This document shows, piece after piece, positions 37,743-50,052 of a DNA stretch of 64,000 nt. Made by a program: the position numbers and the translations under genes. The notes beneath the pieces are model-generated. The model saw only the letters and a program-made list of their open reading frames with translations, did no database searches and was not told the DNA's origin. Origin of the DNA: Kuschelorhynchus macadamiae (Eukaryota > Arthropoda > Insecta > Coleoptera > Curculionidae); the NCBI GenBank assembly GCA_030620095.1, contig JAUTXW010000325.1, positions 62,001-126,000 on the forward strand. Direction: 5' to 3'. The first letter of the stretch is position 1; every line of letters starts with the position of its first letter.

Positions 37743-38625
37743 ACTTCCCTCGTAAAAGAGAAGTATTGTAATCGTGAAAAAAGTCACCCGCCCAGGTTTT
37801 TAATGATCTTCACGTTTTAGAATCCCTACATGTCAAAAAACATGTTTTCTCAATTCCGTCGGTCTGTATGTCTGTCGTTTCGCGGCATAGAAAAAAAATC
37901 TACTTACCCGACTGACTTCAAATTTTGATCAAAAATTAAGGGTCATATAGGGATAACTTAGTAAAATTTTGGTGAAAATCCAATATTCCTGAATGAAACA
38001 ACAACGACCTAGTGAAATGTTATAAAAATTATTAAGTACTAAAAAATCAATCCAAAATTACCTCAAATTTTAGGTAGGTACGAATCCAAGATGACAAAAC
38101 AACATGGCACACATACAAATTATTTAAAAAATCAGCCTAAAAACTTACTTATTAAATTGATTTAAAATTTTGTGCAAGAATTAAGTGGAACATATAGATA
38201 AACTGATGAAATTGCGGTACAAATTCAATATGGCGGAACAAAATGGGGGTTAAATAAAATGTTTAAAACATCAAAGTAAAAAGAACCTTCTTATTCAACT
38301 GACTTCAAATTTTGTAGAAAAATTAGATGTAATACAGGGATAAACTGGTAAAATTTTGGTAAGAATTCAACATGGTGGAACAAAATGGCGGTCTAATGAA
38401 ATTTTTAAAAAATCTGTGTTTTCAATTTATTTTAAATTATGCACAAAAATCAAGTGTGGCATATGTAGAAACTGTTAAAATATTGGTATAAATCCAATAT
38501 AGTAGAACAAAATGGCGACCAATAAAAATTTGAAAAGACAGTATAGACGTATTACTAAATCACTATATGCAGAACTAAATTGGGTCGAATTTCACCATGC
38601 CTAATAAAAGGAAAGATTCACGACG
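37743..38625 (+). repeat. Pal-R dispersed repeat, near full length
   Basis: The hairpin arms (acttccctcgt / agagaagt) are at 37743-37764, followed by attgtaatcgtgaaaaaagt, ccgtcggtctgtatgtctgt and cgcggcat. Units anchored on a form of caagatggcggaacaaaatg lie near 38088, 38230, 38370 and 38497, giving spacings of about 130-140 bases. The 3' terminus ctaataaaaggaaagattca is at 38600-38620. Each unit also contains gacttcaaattttgt and gataaactggtaaaattttg. Confidence 0.8.
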
Positions 38626-38639
38626 AGAGACTAGACTGG

Positions 38640-41600
38640 ATTTCTAGACTCGTCGAAAAAATACAAGTTAGGATAATAAGTAACTCTTGCGCAAAGTATC
38701 TCGTTTGGCCTCGACTGCTGCAGCCAGCGTCTGAACAAGATTTTGCGCACTACTTTGGAAATATACTACCACACTATACTATATACCCCAGTTAGTTGGA
38801 CCCTTAAAACACGAAATTCTAAAATGTATACAAGGGCCAAAATATATCAATTTATCAAGCAACAAATAAAACTGCGGGGAATGAATACCATGTAAAACTG
38901 CTAAAAATTGAAACACCTAACCTACCCTAAAATATTAAGAACAATTAATTTAAAAATATAAAATCCAACTAGGACCTAATTTCTAAGTGCATCACAAAGT
39001 AAACATAATGTATTGAGTGGCTTATGCCTAATACCTCATTAGTAATGTCTGTTTACCGTTTTTATAAGTTTGACGCCAACTTCATAATAAAGTCAATTTT
39101 CCAAGATGAAATAAAACATTATTATTTGCTTTTTAATGACTTTTTTTTTAAATTGGTTTTATCTTTATATATATTTGTTTATTTCACCGTTTTTAGTTTT
39201 ATTTGTAAGATTTTTTAGTGAAACAATCAGATTAGATGAAAATGTTGGACATCCCTAAAACAATAAATAAAGAAGTACTTGAGATCCATTGCACTTAAAA
39301 TTTTGTTAGATTCGCGATCACTAATATTAAATAAAATGCGCATGCACCATCTATATAAATTTATGTAAAACCATCAATACAAACTGCCTAAAATTGGAAT
39401 GTTCAGCAGAATTAAACATTTTTTGCTCAGAACTTAGGTAACATTCCTTATTGGTCCAAAATAATTCTTTTTTTTAATACTACCATTGACTGTGAACGGT
39501 TACACTTTAATTTCCATTCACAAATGGGCAAAAAATACGTGCAATTAAACATGAAACATACATCAAAGAATGTCATTTAATGATTAAAATCAGAAAATTT
39601 CCCGACTTTAATTGCATACGGAATCCAATACATCTTTTAATTAATTTTCTACACATCGAGAGAAAGTTTGCTAAAGATTATTCTTCACCAACTAGACTGG
39701 TTTTTCGGACATCGCTTACCGTATTTTGGTGATTAGAGGTAATTGCACCTAAACGTTTATGTGACCAACATATTCAAATCTGTGTTTTGCATAATATTTC
39801 TCTAATTATGAATTAATGACGTATTTTAGAACAAGATGATGTAAGTAGGAAAGTAGGTGAAAAATAAAACTGATGCTTCGTGAGAAAATGGACAGGTAAT
39901 TATGCAATACGGCTAGTGTCGCTAAAAGGTACTGCCACTGCAGGGTTGGATCATTAAAAAACCTAAGGAAAAAATTAATAAAGCGTCCCAGCCTTCTACA
40001 ATAAATGAATCTATTTCTCAAAAAATGCAAATTAGTAGTGGGCAATTTTAAGAGAAAACAATAGACTATGACGCATTTTCGTAAAGCTTATTTTGAATTG
40101 ATTATCATAACTTTGGTTTATATCTAAAAAACGACAGCTTACATTAAAATCAGATAGATAGGTAAAAAGCTGTATAAGAGCCATATTTCAAATAAGGTAA
40201 ACGATATCTGAGATACGAAGAAGTTTAAAAATTGCAACACCGTCAATTTCACCATGTATCTCGGAAACCCCTTCGTTTCCGAGATTATATATATTATATC
40301 ACGAAAACGTCAATCCTGTATCTTTGCTAATCAAGGCGGTAACCCTTAAAAAAAAACGAAAATGGAACAACCTGTATATTAAAAAAATGCATCTCATAAC
40401 TCATTGTTTATATTTTATTTGATTATATTTTTCCAATAAATAACAAGATTATTGTTTAAACAATATCAATATGTGTGTGTCCTCACCAAAATGTTTCTGA
40501 TATTCAACAATATATAAAGACTATCATTTTTCAAACAAAATCATCAAAATCGAAACTGTTGAATGTTCTTGAGGATCAAGAAGTTTTAGTGACGTTACTC
40601 CTGCATTGATTCGACTAACATCGGCTACACAGTTGGATAAAACTCGTTTTTCCAATTTAAAAAATATATAGATATACGTGGTGGGAAGCTTCCACCACGG
40701 GTTTATACACCTATTTAACTTTTAAAAGATTTAACCAATTCGTGCTTTTAACCAAAACCTACTGTGCCACCAATGTACTATGTTATATTACATTCAAACG
40801 CGAATATCTCGAAAATTGTATAAAGATATATAATTCTGATATCAGGAAAAAAGCTTCATCGGCCTGAGTCAAGTTTTCACTGGGTTATGCAGGAAAATTT
40901 TGATTGTGATGTGGAATTTAAAAAACAAATACAGGATCGAAATGAATACAAAAAAAAATACAAAACAAAAAAAATTAAATTCAAACTTTTGAGACAGGTA
41001 AATTCAAGAACTTGTAAATCAACAAGCTTTTAGAAATTTTTTGGTACCAGACTCAGCTTTTAAGAAAATCATTGGTGAATATGTAAAAATTACTAATTTT
41101 TTTACATATTGACCAATTATTCTTTATATATATTATTTTTTCAAAAAATAAGTATTTTATCAAAAAACTTCTAAAAACATTTGACTGATATTTCCAGGCT
41201 TTTCAATATAGCTGTCTCAAAGTGGGAATTTCACTTTTATTTGTTTTGCAAACTTATATTTTTCTATTTTTTACATACCCTGTATATAAATCAATCCTAT
41301 TTTTTGGATAAGTAAAACGTTTTATAAAAAATAACTTTTTCGCCTGAAATTACAGATAAAAAAGTTGTCCATTTTCAACTTATTGATCATTTAATTACCT
41401 GAAAACTACACTTTTTTTTATTTTACCTACTGGCTTTTGCCGGTTTTATGTCAAAATTGTTTTTTAATAATCAAAACTTTTGTGGAATAACTTTTTTTTA
41501 TAAAATCAATAATAATTTTTTTTCAAACACTACTATATTCACGCACACACTGTATAAATCGTTTAAAAATATCTCTTTATAAATAAATCGGATGTATATG

Positions 41601-42100
41601 TGTGTAGCATTACGAATAAATTCTTCAATTTAATGGACATATTTCATCTAGTCTGGTCAATGTGGTGTAAACTAGACCAACAGTAAAATAAATAAACAAA
41701 ACTATGCTTACATGGCAGCAGTGCTACCAATCTACATTTTTATTATTACAAACTTGTTTCTGAATCGGGCCTAATTGAATATGAATAGGATTTATGCAGT
41801 CAACTACAGCAGTTTTCGATTTTTGCATCTTTCACGTTAACCTTCAAAAAAGGGGCCAACGGTCGGTTTAAAGACCTCGAAACATTCGTGGGCAATCCAA
41901 TACACGCTGGATATAAATTTCGTGTGAACGAGCACTTGTTTTTTGTTCAAGATCAATTTATATTTATTGGATTTTTGAGAGTGAAAGCGTAGGACTGACG
42001 GCTGGTCGGAATCAACCATAACGAAACATTTTTAGTCCAATCAGTATAGACAGTTTTCGTCGGGTAAATTTTAATACAGAGAGATGAAAAGTATTTTAAT
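38640..42100. other. No recognisable gene
   Basis: Several AT-rich frames (39.0-39.2 kb plus, 39.8-40.0 kb minus, 41.8-42.0 kb minus) have no known motif. Short TIR-like ends of the type acaacctgtat and taccctgtata near 40370 and 41277 suggest fragments of small DNA transposons. Confidence 0.4.
40258..40285. repeat. Perfect 11-bp stem hairpin
   Basis: ATCTCGGAAAC and GTTTCCGAGAT flank a 6-base loop (CCCTTC). It has no terminator-like T run. The setting suggests the core of a small palindromic repeat; a degenerate gatatctgagatacgaagaa lies about 45 bases upstream. Confidence 0.9.
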
Positions 42101-42104
42101 TATT

Positions 42105-43015
42105 TACATTAATTCGTAAAAAGCTAGAAATGATCTTATTTCACTTTGGGCATTCTACATAAATTAATACGAGTTTGAAACGGTTTCTGAGACGAGCTTA
42201 ACTTTTGGGAGCCAAAAAACCGCGAAATGTTGGCACTTTTTTTAGTTTTTGGCTTGAAGAATCTAAGGGGTGTATAGTACAGAAAATTTTACTTTAAACA
42301 AAATTTAAGAACGTTAAATTCTTTTTAAAAATTAAAATTGTTCACCGGTTTGGTCATAATCAGCCTTGTACTCTGCAATAGCTGTCTCATGACGTTTCAG
42401 ACCAAAATCACCCAGTATATTTTTGTAAAAAATGATTGTTCATTAAAATATTTGAGAGTAAAAAACTTTTCATTTTTTATTTATTGTATTAACAACCTAA
42501 CTGGTGACTAAACGAAAACATTCACCTTTAAACGAAACATATCAAGTTTAATCAAAGACCTAAGTATGTAGTTAAGAACTGTGATAACTAAACTGCAGGT
42601 CTCGTGAAAGACTTTTCAAGAAGCTTTTAAAAAGTAAACCGAACTTTCCGTGAGTGCTTAGGATTAAGTAAAACTTCTAATCATGAGGGACCCCGTTGAT
42701 AGTTTTCAAGTGACTGAAAGGATTTTCCTTTTTTCCATTTAATCTTCTCCGCCGCTACTATCAAAATACTGTTTTATATCAGTTAGTTTAATTCAAAAAT
42801 CTACATGCCATATTTGGGCTAACACCACCTTTTTTATGGCTTTTTCCCGACTTTCCAAGTTTTTCTATACCGCAAAATACTACTCCATTTAAACAATACT
42901 AATATTTCCCAAATTACCACTAAAAGTGCCAAAATTTCGCGATTTTTTTGGCTCCCAAAAGTTTAGCTCAAAGTGAAATAAAATATTTCCAGCTTTTTAG
43001 AAATTAATATGCATA
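42105..43015. mobile_element. Foldback element of about 0.9 kb with inverted arms
   Basis: The left arm (about 42110-42245) contains aaaaagctagaaatgat, ttatttcactttggg and cttttgggagccaaaaaacc. The right arm (about 42895-43012) contains the reverse complement of each in reverse order: ggctcccaaaagtttagctc, aaagtgaaataa and atttccagctttttaga. The arms are about 120-130 bases with scattered mismatches. The 650-base centre has no coding block. The arrangement fits a non-autonomous foldback or long-TIR DNA transposon. Confidence 0.8.
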
Positions 43016-43559
43016 AAACATGAATATTGAAAATTTGTTTTACTCAATTATTTGGAAAATAGCAAACTGGATATCGAAATTAACTTAAATTCTCCATTTT
43101 GCCGCTGCACATAAATCATCATATCTGGAGTGTAACAGGTCGAGTCACCGGCAGAAACAGTATTAGTCTAGCGAACGAGCCAGGTGTTAAACCAAATGCA
43201 AAACATAGCGACTTACACTGAAAAAAGCCTCATCGTTTCGTACAAAAACCCTTGTGATTTTTGAAAAAAAAAAGTTAAAATAAACTATTTTTAAATTTTA
43301 TTACAGAAAATTGAAAAGCATGTAGTTTTTCAAAAAACAATTTTTAATATAATATATAAATTAAAATAGAGGTTTACTAGAACAGACCCAAAAGATCATA
43401 ATGAATGTTGCTAACAACTAAAAATATCATTTTACTAAAACACGGTAGTAAAATCTACTAGAATTCCATTAAACATCTACATTGCGATATGGAGCACCAT
43501 TTAGCCTGACTTTCCGAACTTTCGCTAAACGCGTGAATTATTCACATATTTTGGTAATT

Positions 43560-43870
43560 GTCCATTAAATTGTGAAAAAAATCACTCTCCCAGGTGTTTA
43601 CAGATCTGAATGTTTTAAGATCACTAGATGGCGAAAAATATGTTTTCCCATTGTCGTCGGTCTGTGTGTCCGTCTGCCTATCTGTCTGACTACTTATCCG
43701 ATTGACTTCAAAGTTTATTAAAAAATTAAAGGTCATATGAAACGGTAACATTTCGGTAAAAACCCAATTAGGCGGAACGAAATAACGGCCAAATAAAATG
43801 TTTAAAAACCCATTGTAAAAAAATCTAGGTTCTCGATTGGTCTCAAATTTTGCACAACCAACTGAGTAAA
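43560..43870 (+). repeat. Pal-R dispersed repeat, truncated
   Basis: It contains the family segments attgtgaaaaaaatcactct, ggcgaaaaatatgttttccc, tcgtcggtctgtgtgtccgt, ttatccgattgacttcaaa and a final caaataaaatgtttaaaaac unit. The hairpin start and the 3' terminus are missing. Confidence 0.75.
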
Positions 43871-43904
43871 ACCTTTGGTATCAACCAGTATAGAGCAATC
43901 GTCA

Positions 43905-44890
43905 AATCTTGGACCAGTAGGTTTCTTTATTGGTATCTATTGTTATTTTTTATACACACCAATAGAGGTACCTACTGAATTTTATATTTTACTATTTTAA
44001 AAATGTTTGTATTTTTGTAATATAAATGTGGTAGTCATCCTAATTTAAAAGAAACAATTCTACTAGCTTTTCTATTATACCATTAAATGCAAACATTTCC
44101 AACTAAATGGAGTGCCTATTCCATTAGTTTTAGCAAAAATTCTACCGAATTAGTAACACTGGTCATAATAATTTAAAAAAAATGAAATATTTCGGAGTCT
44201 AGGGACCTTTTTTAACTTTTGCTTTTTTTGCATTGTACTCGTTTTATGACAACCCAATAGGCCTAACCTAGAATAACCTAAAAAGCAGTCTGATAATTGC
44301 AAAACACAATTATATACTACTTTAAATCTTGAGTTAAAAAAATCTGATCTGAATTATAACGGCTAACCACCCACTTAAGAATCTGTACTATACTATACTG
44401 TACCATAAACAGTGTTGCCCACTCGGCAGAATTTCTACTAAAACTAGTAGAAAATTCAAGCCATTTGGTGGGTAATTTTTGCATTTAGCTGGATAGTAAA
44501 CAAAGTAGTAGAATGGTTTTTGCTAAATTTAAGCTTGATTCTTATCATTTATATTTAAAAATATACAATTTTTAAAATTGGTAAAATATAAAATTCGGTA
44601 GGTTCCTCTTATATATAGACATAATAGGTTAATGGACTCGACTTTGCGACGCTTCATCCAACGGAGTGCTACAGAGATGAAGCTAATTTAGACGGAAATA
44701 CTATTAGTCTGCGATAGAGATGGAGCTAATTGAGGCAGAAATTTGTCTCTCTCGCAACTAATGGATGTCCGCCCTAATTAACTCCATCTCTTTCACGCGT
44801 TGGCGTCAAGGTAAAACATTGCCCATATGTACTGGTATCTATAAGAAATAATAATAGGTACTAAGAAACCTACCAGTCCAAGATGTCTAA
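43905..44890. mobile_element. Long inverted-repeat element of about 1 kb, with a second element nested in one arm
   Basis: The left arm (43905-44170) pairs with the right arm (44405-44888). Matching blocks from the outside inward are: cttggaccagtaggtttctt with aagaaacctaccagtccaag; ggtacctactgaattttata with tataaaattcggtaggttcc; attaaatgcaaacatttcc with tttttgcatttagct; and aaaaattctaccgaattagt with actcggcagaatttcta. The right arm is longer because it is interrupted between about 44635 and 44825 by a smaller inverted-repeat element. The centre (44170-44400) is non-coding. Confidence 0.8.
44635..44825. mobile_element. MITE nested in the foldback arm
   Basis: The sequence is comparatively GC-rich and self-complementary. 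Agagatggagctaattgagg and agagatgaagctaatttaga on the left half pair with ctaattaactccatctct on the right. Outer blocks gcgacgcttcatccaacg and cgcgttggcgtca are roughly complementary. It interrupts the homology between the two arms of the surrounding element, which shows it inserted later. Confidence 0.6.
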
Positions 44891-46949
44891 AACAAAATTA
44901 AGGAACTCGAATAACTTTAGTTCAAAATGCTCAAAGAGGTATCAGATTTTGGCCTGACTGTTTTAGCAAACTAAATTGGGAAAAATGTTTTAAAGTGTGC
45001 AAGCTTTTATTACTCTATCACAATTAGTCTAGAAACATTTTCCCCGAAATAGAGTATTTATAATCATACGCCACACTGTCAAGAATATTAAATTAATGTT
45101 ATTGATAAAGCTAGCAGTTACACAATAAAAAACTTGTTTATACTGGCTAATTAGATTGTTTCAATAAACTAACTACGAACGAAACCCAAACTGCTTGAAC
45201 TGCCTAGGCTGTTAGCCAAGCCAAAGCACAATAATAATTATTATTTAAATAACACATTATCGCAGGATTGTAAAGAATATTAAAACTTTCTACAGGTTTA
45301 GGCAATTTTTAATTTAATATGAAATAGTTCCGCTATAACTCAGTCAAGAACCACCAGGTAAAAAAAAATAAAGAAAATTATTGATGTGGTCATATATCCA
45401 AACAAAATTATTTTTAGTACGACCATTTATAACATGGTATGGCAAACTTCGAATAGCAATTCTTGTGTAAACATAGTAGTTACAGTCTGCTCCATTTAGA
45501 ACAAAATTGCAGAGATTCTCGGTAGCAGGCTAGAAGGATGAAATGATTCTCATGTCAGCTTACGGCGGGTCGCGTCGCCACAAAATAATTAGCCAAGGGA
45601 AGCAAGCGTGAGTTTTATTGCAAATATACAATATGCCACTGGCAATCATCGCAACGATGTAAGTAAAATATATAAAAGCAGAGCGAACTGCGGAGAAGGT
45701 AGATTATGCATTCTCTAAATAGGTTCTATAACAGTATGAAGGTAATGAATTTATAATTTTGAATAAGCTTAAGCTTAGAGTTATTAGTTATAGTATTAGG
45801 GTTTAAAAAACTACTGAAGGAATAGTGTCCATATAAAGTAATCAGTTCTTCCCTTTATTTTCAATTTAAAAAAAAATTGGACTATAAAGAAAATACATTT
45901 AAACATGTATCATAGTGATGTGCAAAATACCAAAATACTAGTACTCGATACTTTCAAAAATCGGTAGTATTAAATACTTTCTTGAAAAAGTATCAGACAC
46001 TCAGATATTACCGCGTATTAAGTGGTTGCATAAAAACTTTATGTAATAGTATTAATTTATTTGAATTAGTTTTAAGATTTGTAATAAATCACAGTATAGT
46101 GTATAGCTTATTTTTATAAATAATTTGTAAATGAATTTAATACATTAAATAAAAAAAATACTAGTGAAATATTTTTGTTAATTTTTTGAAATTACTTGCG
46201 TTCCCAGTAACGTATTTTTTCTAAAGCGGGACAAATAATTTCTGACAGCAGAAGTAGGCTAAAAGCATCAAGCACTGCCAGATAACAAATTTTTTTTAAT
46301 GCCAATGATATTTGCTAGTCCCTGTTAAACCACCTACATACATACATAAAAGACGATATTAGTTGCAGTTTCCGGACTTGAATATCACCATTAATTTCTA
46401 TAAAAAATTATATTGATATTGAAAATTTCAGAAATTCAAAAGCCAATGAATAATGAAATCTGTAATAAAAAGACGTTAGCCGTTGTGCAAAGGAAGGGCT
46501 ACGGAATCGCCTTCATGATGTCAGGTAAGTATTCTTTCGACCGGCCACAAAGGATACATAAACCCATCATGTAAGATGAAAGTGGTAAAATATAAGGGGT
46601 TGAATTTCTTTTCGGGGTCTTAATCGATTAGGGTAAATAGCAATCACTGTTTTTGTAATTTCGTCTTCATCGATTTTGTTTAGAGAATATAAGTCCGGGG
46701 GTATTGCCTCAAAACGTTCTTTGACAGTTTTATCAGTTTTTAATAATAGACATAAAACCATACATTAGATTTTAAGGCAGAGTTTAAAAATTGCGGCCAC
46801 AGCTACTTTAGAGTGGGCCCTATCCGATACGGGAAGTTTATATACCGGCATTAATAGCGTTATTACAAAGAGACTTTTTCAAGGCGTTTTATAATTTGTT
46901 GTATCAACTCTCTGATTTCTTTTCACCTCAAGTAATATAGAACATTTAC
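44891..46949. other. No supported gene; possible hAT terminus and one unidentified minus-strand frame
   Basis: A hAT-like left end of the form tagtgatgtgcaaaatac begins at 45913, with no partner found. A 64-residue minus-strand frame at 46761-46567 (ERFEAIPPDLYSLNKIDEDE, TKTVIAIYPNRLRP) looks protein-like but I do not recognise it. It lies just downstream of the last myosin exon found and does not match the expected converter/neck sequence. It is probably a transposon relic. Confidence 0.3.
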
Positions 46950-47159
46950 CTGACTCAATCCCACACGGTAACTTGATAATTCCAAATCAATGGCTAACAG
47001 CATATCCTCAACTGCTTTTCTTTCGTCGAGGACCGGACTAGATACTTTGTTTTCGCCCGCAAGTATACCGAACTTCCGTCGGAACTCACCCAGTGGTAAG
47101 AAGGTGGGGTAGCCTTGTTTATATAGACGGACCGCATCTAATATTTGAGCACCTCGAAT
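46950..47159 (-). CDS. Myo18: Class XVIII myosin, exon encoding SH1 helix and converter
   Basis: Seventy codons between a cag acceptor and a CAG|GTAAAT donor, both in phase 0. The translation starts IRGAQILDAVRLYKQGYP, the class XVIII counterpart of the SH1-helix block that in conventional myosin reads NGVLEGIRI.R.GFP. It continues EFRRKFGILAGE, then the long insert before DERKAVEDMLLAIDLELSSY and RVGLSQ, the start of the converter (usually Y..G.TKVFFR). The next exon should begin VFFRAG or similar; it was not found in the 47 kb below. It follows directly in frame from the exon at 49870-50052 (joint LLRSQ|IRGAQ). No stop or frameshift is present. Confidence 0.93.
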
Positions 47160-49869
47160 CTGAAATTTTATAAAATCAAATTCATGTAAAAACATGTACA
47201 CATAAATAATCTAGATAATTTAAGCCAGGCATCATCTAATAGAGTGCGTTACCTAAACTTGTTTGATAGCAAATACACGGAATTGAGAGAAATAAATGTT
47301 TTTACATTATTGTATCCAGTAAATGTACGATGCTTTATTAAAAGACGGCCACTCAAATGTAGTTGTTATAAGTTAATTGTAGTGTATTTGCTCTTATAGT
47401 AAATTTCACGAAAAATGGTTCTGACTGACTGCTACCAGGGTTGACTACAGTGTGTAGACAAGAATTTGGCAATAAATAATAGGTGAGAAGGTCAGATTGT
47501 AATGAATTCTCGGTAAAAAAAGATCTAAAATTTATTTTGTCGTAGGCATAAAAAGAGAATTTTAATTGCTTTCAATGTTTACCTATAGCGTTGAATGAAA
47601 CTGAATGTCAGTCTTTGTTTCGCACAGGAAGTGTTCAGTTGTATTGGGATACCACTTTACAAAATACTATACATACATACACGAAAAATTACGACGCGGG
47701 ATGGGAGACGGGAACGATAAATGCTTCTGTCTTGTCTATTGCAGTAAGAGACTAAAATTTGAAATTGTAAGGCCTCCATTTAATTTTTACAAGGTATGTA
47801 CTATGTATTAGATATATTCGGGTAATTTTGAAAGTATTAATAGTAACTATGTTATTTCCAAATATTCTATCATTACTTTCGTTTTTGAATTTTAAAAATA
47901 AGGTTAAATACGGCTAAATATTAATTCTTTAATTTCCCAACCATTGTTTAAAATTTGCCTAAACGGGTGTTTGCCCCCCCCTGCCAACCACTACCATCCC
48001 CAGACCAGAGTTCTGGAAGCGCCACTGATATCCAAAGTCCTATCCCTTAGTACATTGCCTACATATTGGGACCTACCTCTTAATTGAAGTCAATCAGTGA
48101 AAACCATTTATTGTGAAATTTACTATACCACTATTGTTTTTATTTATTTATTCTCAATATTTCCAACCAACTGTATAAGTTCATTACAGGGTATACTAAC
48201 AATACTAATAATATAACAAACTAACAATTAAGAATAATATTAAATAACAAAATAAATAATAATTGAAAAACAAAATAAATAATATTAGCGCAGTCAAAAT
48301 TATTTTTTTCCTTAAATCAGGTTTCGATACATTTTTTTCCAAAGAACAGATTTACACAAGCTTCCCTTTAGCTTGCAGAAACATCTCCATCAAAACATGC
48401 ATACCAGAAATTGCAAATTGCTTAATGCTAATATTGTCTTAAGTTAAATCTATAAAATGCCACAAAATTGCAAACTAGTTAAATAAGGATTTTTGAGCTC
48501 TTTTAATGTTTATTAAAATATGATGACAATTTAAAAGAAATTAATAGAGACTTTTAAAATTGTTAAATAGTCACGAGCTACCGGTAGCTCGCGATCTACT
48601 TTATGCCTACAATAGACAGTGAGACAAAATTGAAAATACACAAGAAGTACATCACTACTTTTATTCCGAAATTTCGCTCTATAATTCTGTAAACAAAAAA
48701 TCCTGAAAAAAAGTGTTCAGCTATCAGTCTTCAAGATTTGCCTACTAAAATTACTAGATATTGCAACTGATTTTGGAGTGTTTTTTTAAAATGTTTAACT
48801 GGTAAAAAACACAATTTTTTGGTTATTTCTACTTGCTCATATTTTTCATTAATTAATACACAATGTAGAAAACAACAAAACAGCCTAATTCTAGAAACTT
48901 ACAATTTAATATTTTGTGATTGTGAGAATTTGGTACTACTAGGTTACTGGAGTATTTCATAAAACATATGTTTAAGATTTGTTTGGCATCTTTCTTGTAT
49001 TTGTAATCTTTCAATATTTACGCACTTCTGATTTATCTAAGATGGCAATCCTTGATATGGTCTGCCCATAATAAAAAGCCCAGCTTCGCCACTGATTGCA
49101 TATGCATCAAATGTGCTTCTTTTGGCTGTTAATAAATATGCAAGAATTTTATCATTAAAAATAACCCGAGAATCCTATAGAAAAATGGTTTCTCTTTAAG
49201 ATTTAATATGTTGTAGTTCACAACCGTGAGCAAAATACTTCTTCAAATAGGAAAAGTTTTATATGAACATTGGTTTTTCGATATACAGGGTGTTAATATG
49301 TAAGAGTTATTACATCTACCTTTTTTATTCTTATATCTTTTCTCTTTATATTTTGGAAAGTACTCTAATCTGAATCTGCTGAAGAGGCACCATGTTCTCA
49401 AAAACCGCTTGAACGAATTTACGTGACAATGGTAACCTTTGCTGAGACGGTTGCGTAATACGACATATTAATTTTTTAACCACTTTTCCATAAGAATCAT
49501 GCGTAATCCTTTGAGAAAAACTCTGCCAAAAGAGGTAATATATTTCCATTGACTCCACTTTAGATCATATTAATATCACTTCTCTTTTAAATTAATTGGG
49601 GTGCTCTGTATATATCTTAATTTTTTTAGTCCATATTACATATTATGCATTTTTGTGACAGACGGGGGGATTTAAACAATATATTTAAAAAATAGAAAAT
49701 ATGCTGCAATATGGAATTTCATATTCCAATAGCATATTCTTTGAACATTTTGTAAAAGTCATTTCCTAAAATTTTGACTTTTTACAACTAGTCCTCTGCC
49801 ACGTTAAATCTCTTACAAAAGTTATTAAAACTATTCTATACGCCAAAGTATAATGTATATTAATATTAC
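47160..49869 (-). other. Myo18: Myosin intron, 2.7 kb
   Basis: A GT/AG intron in phase 0. Bases 47600-47810 hold an unidentified short frame. A hAT-like right end (ggaagcgccactg) is at 48012-48024, and another (cttcgccactg) is near 49083. A small MITE-like element lies at 49283-49613. No exon was recognised inside it. Confidence 0.8.
49283..49613. mobile_element. MITE-like element with mariner-type termini
   Basis: The block starts atacagggtgttaa and ends ggggtgctctgtatat, whose reverse complement starts atatacagagcacc. Short terminal repeats flanked by TA and a length of about 330 bases fit a Tc1/mariner-derived MITE. A minus-strand open frame inside it (RKFVQAVFENMVPLQQIQ) may be a chance or relic translation. 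Confidence 0.45.
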
Positions 49870-50052
49870 CTGTGATCTAAGAAGCGGAATATTGAGCAAA
49901 ATGTCTTCCGCGTTTCCTGGGGAAGTTTTAATATTGATCAAAGACCCATTGCTCTCGCAAAGCCCGCCATTGTGTTGGGGAAGAATACATTGCACAAACC
50001 TTAATTTAGTTCTTCGTAGGGTCTCAACTAACCCATCGATTGTAAATTTGGT
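49870..50052 (-). CDS. Myo18: Class XVIII myosin, actin-binding/strut-proximal exon
   Basis: Sixty-one codons, phase 0 at both ends (acceptor tttccag, donor CAG|GTAATA). It begins TKFTIDGLVETLRRTKLRFV and continues QCILPQHNGG. This matches the conserved block that in conventional myosin is LM..LR.T.PHFVRCIIPN, with the class XVIII form F(V)(Q/H)C(I/F)LP. It ends ILLNIPLLRSQ, the segment immediately before the SH1 helix. It joins in frame to the loop 2 exon (KKKSICLQ|TKFTID) and to the converter exon. The plus-strand frame over the same bases is a shadow. Confidence 0.93.

Noticed and set aside
47605..47811. Plus-strand 68-residue frame inside a myosin intron
   Set aside because: No motif, no splice support and antisense to the gene; most likely chance.
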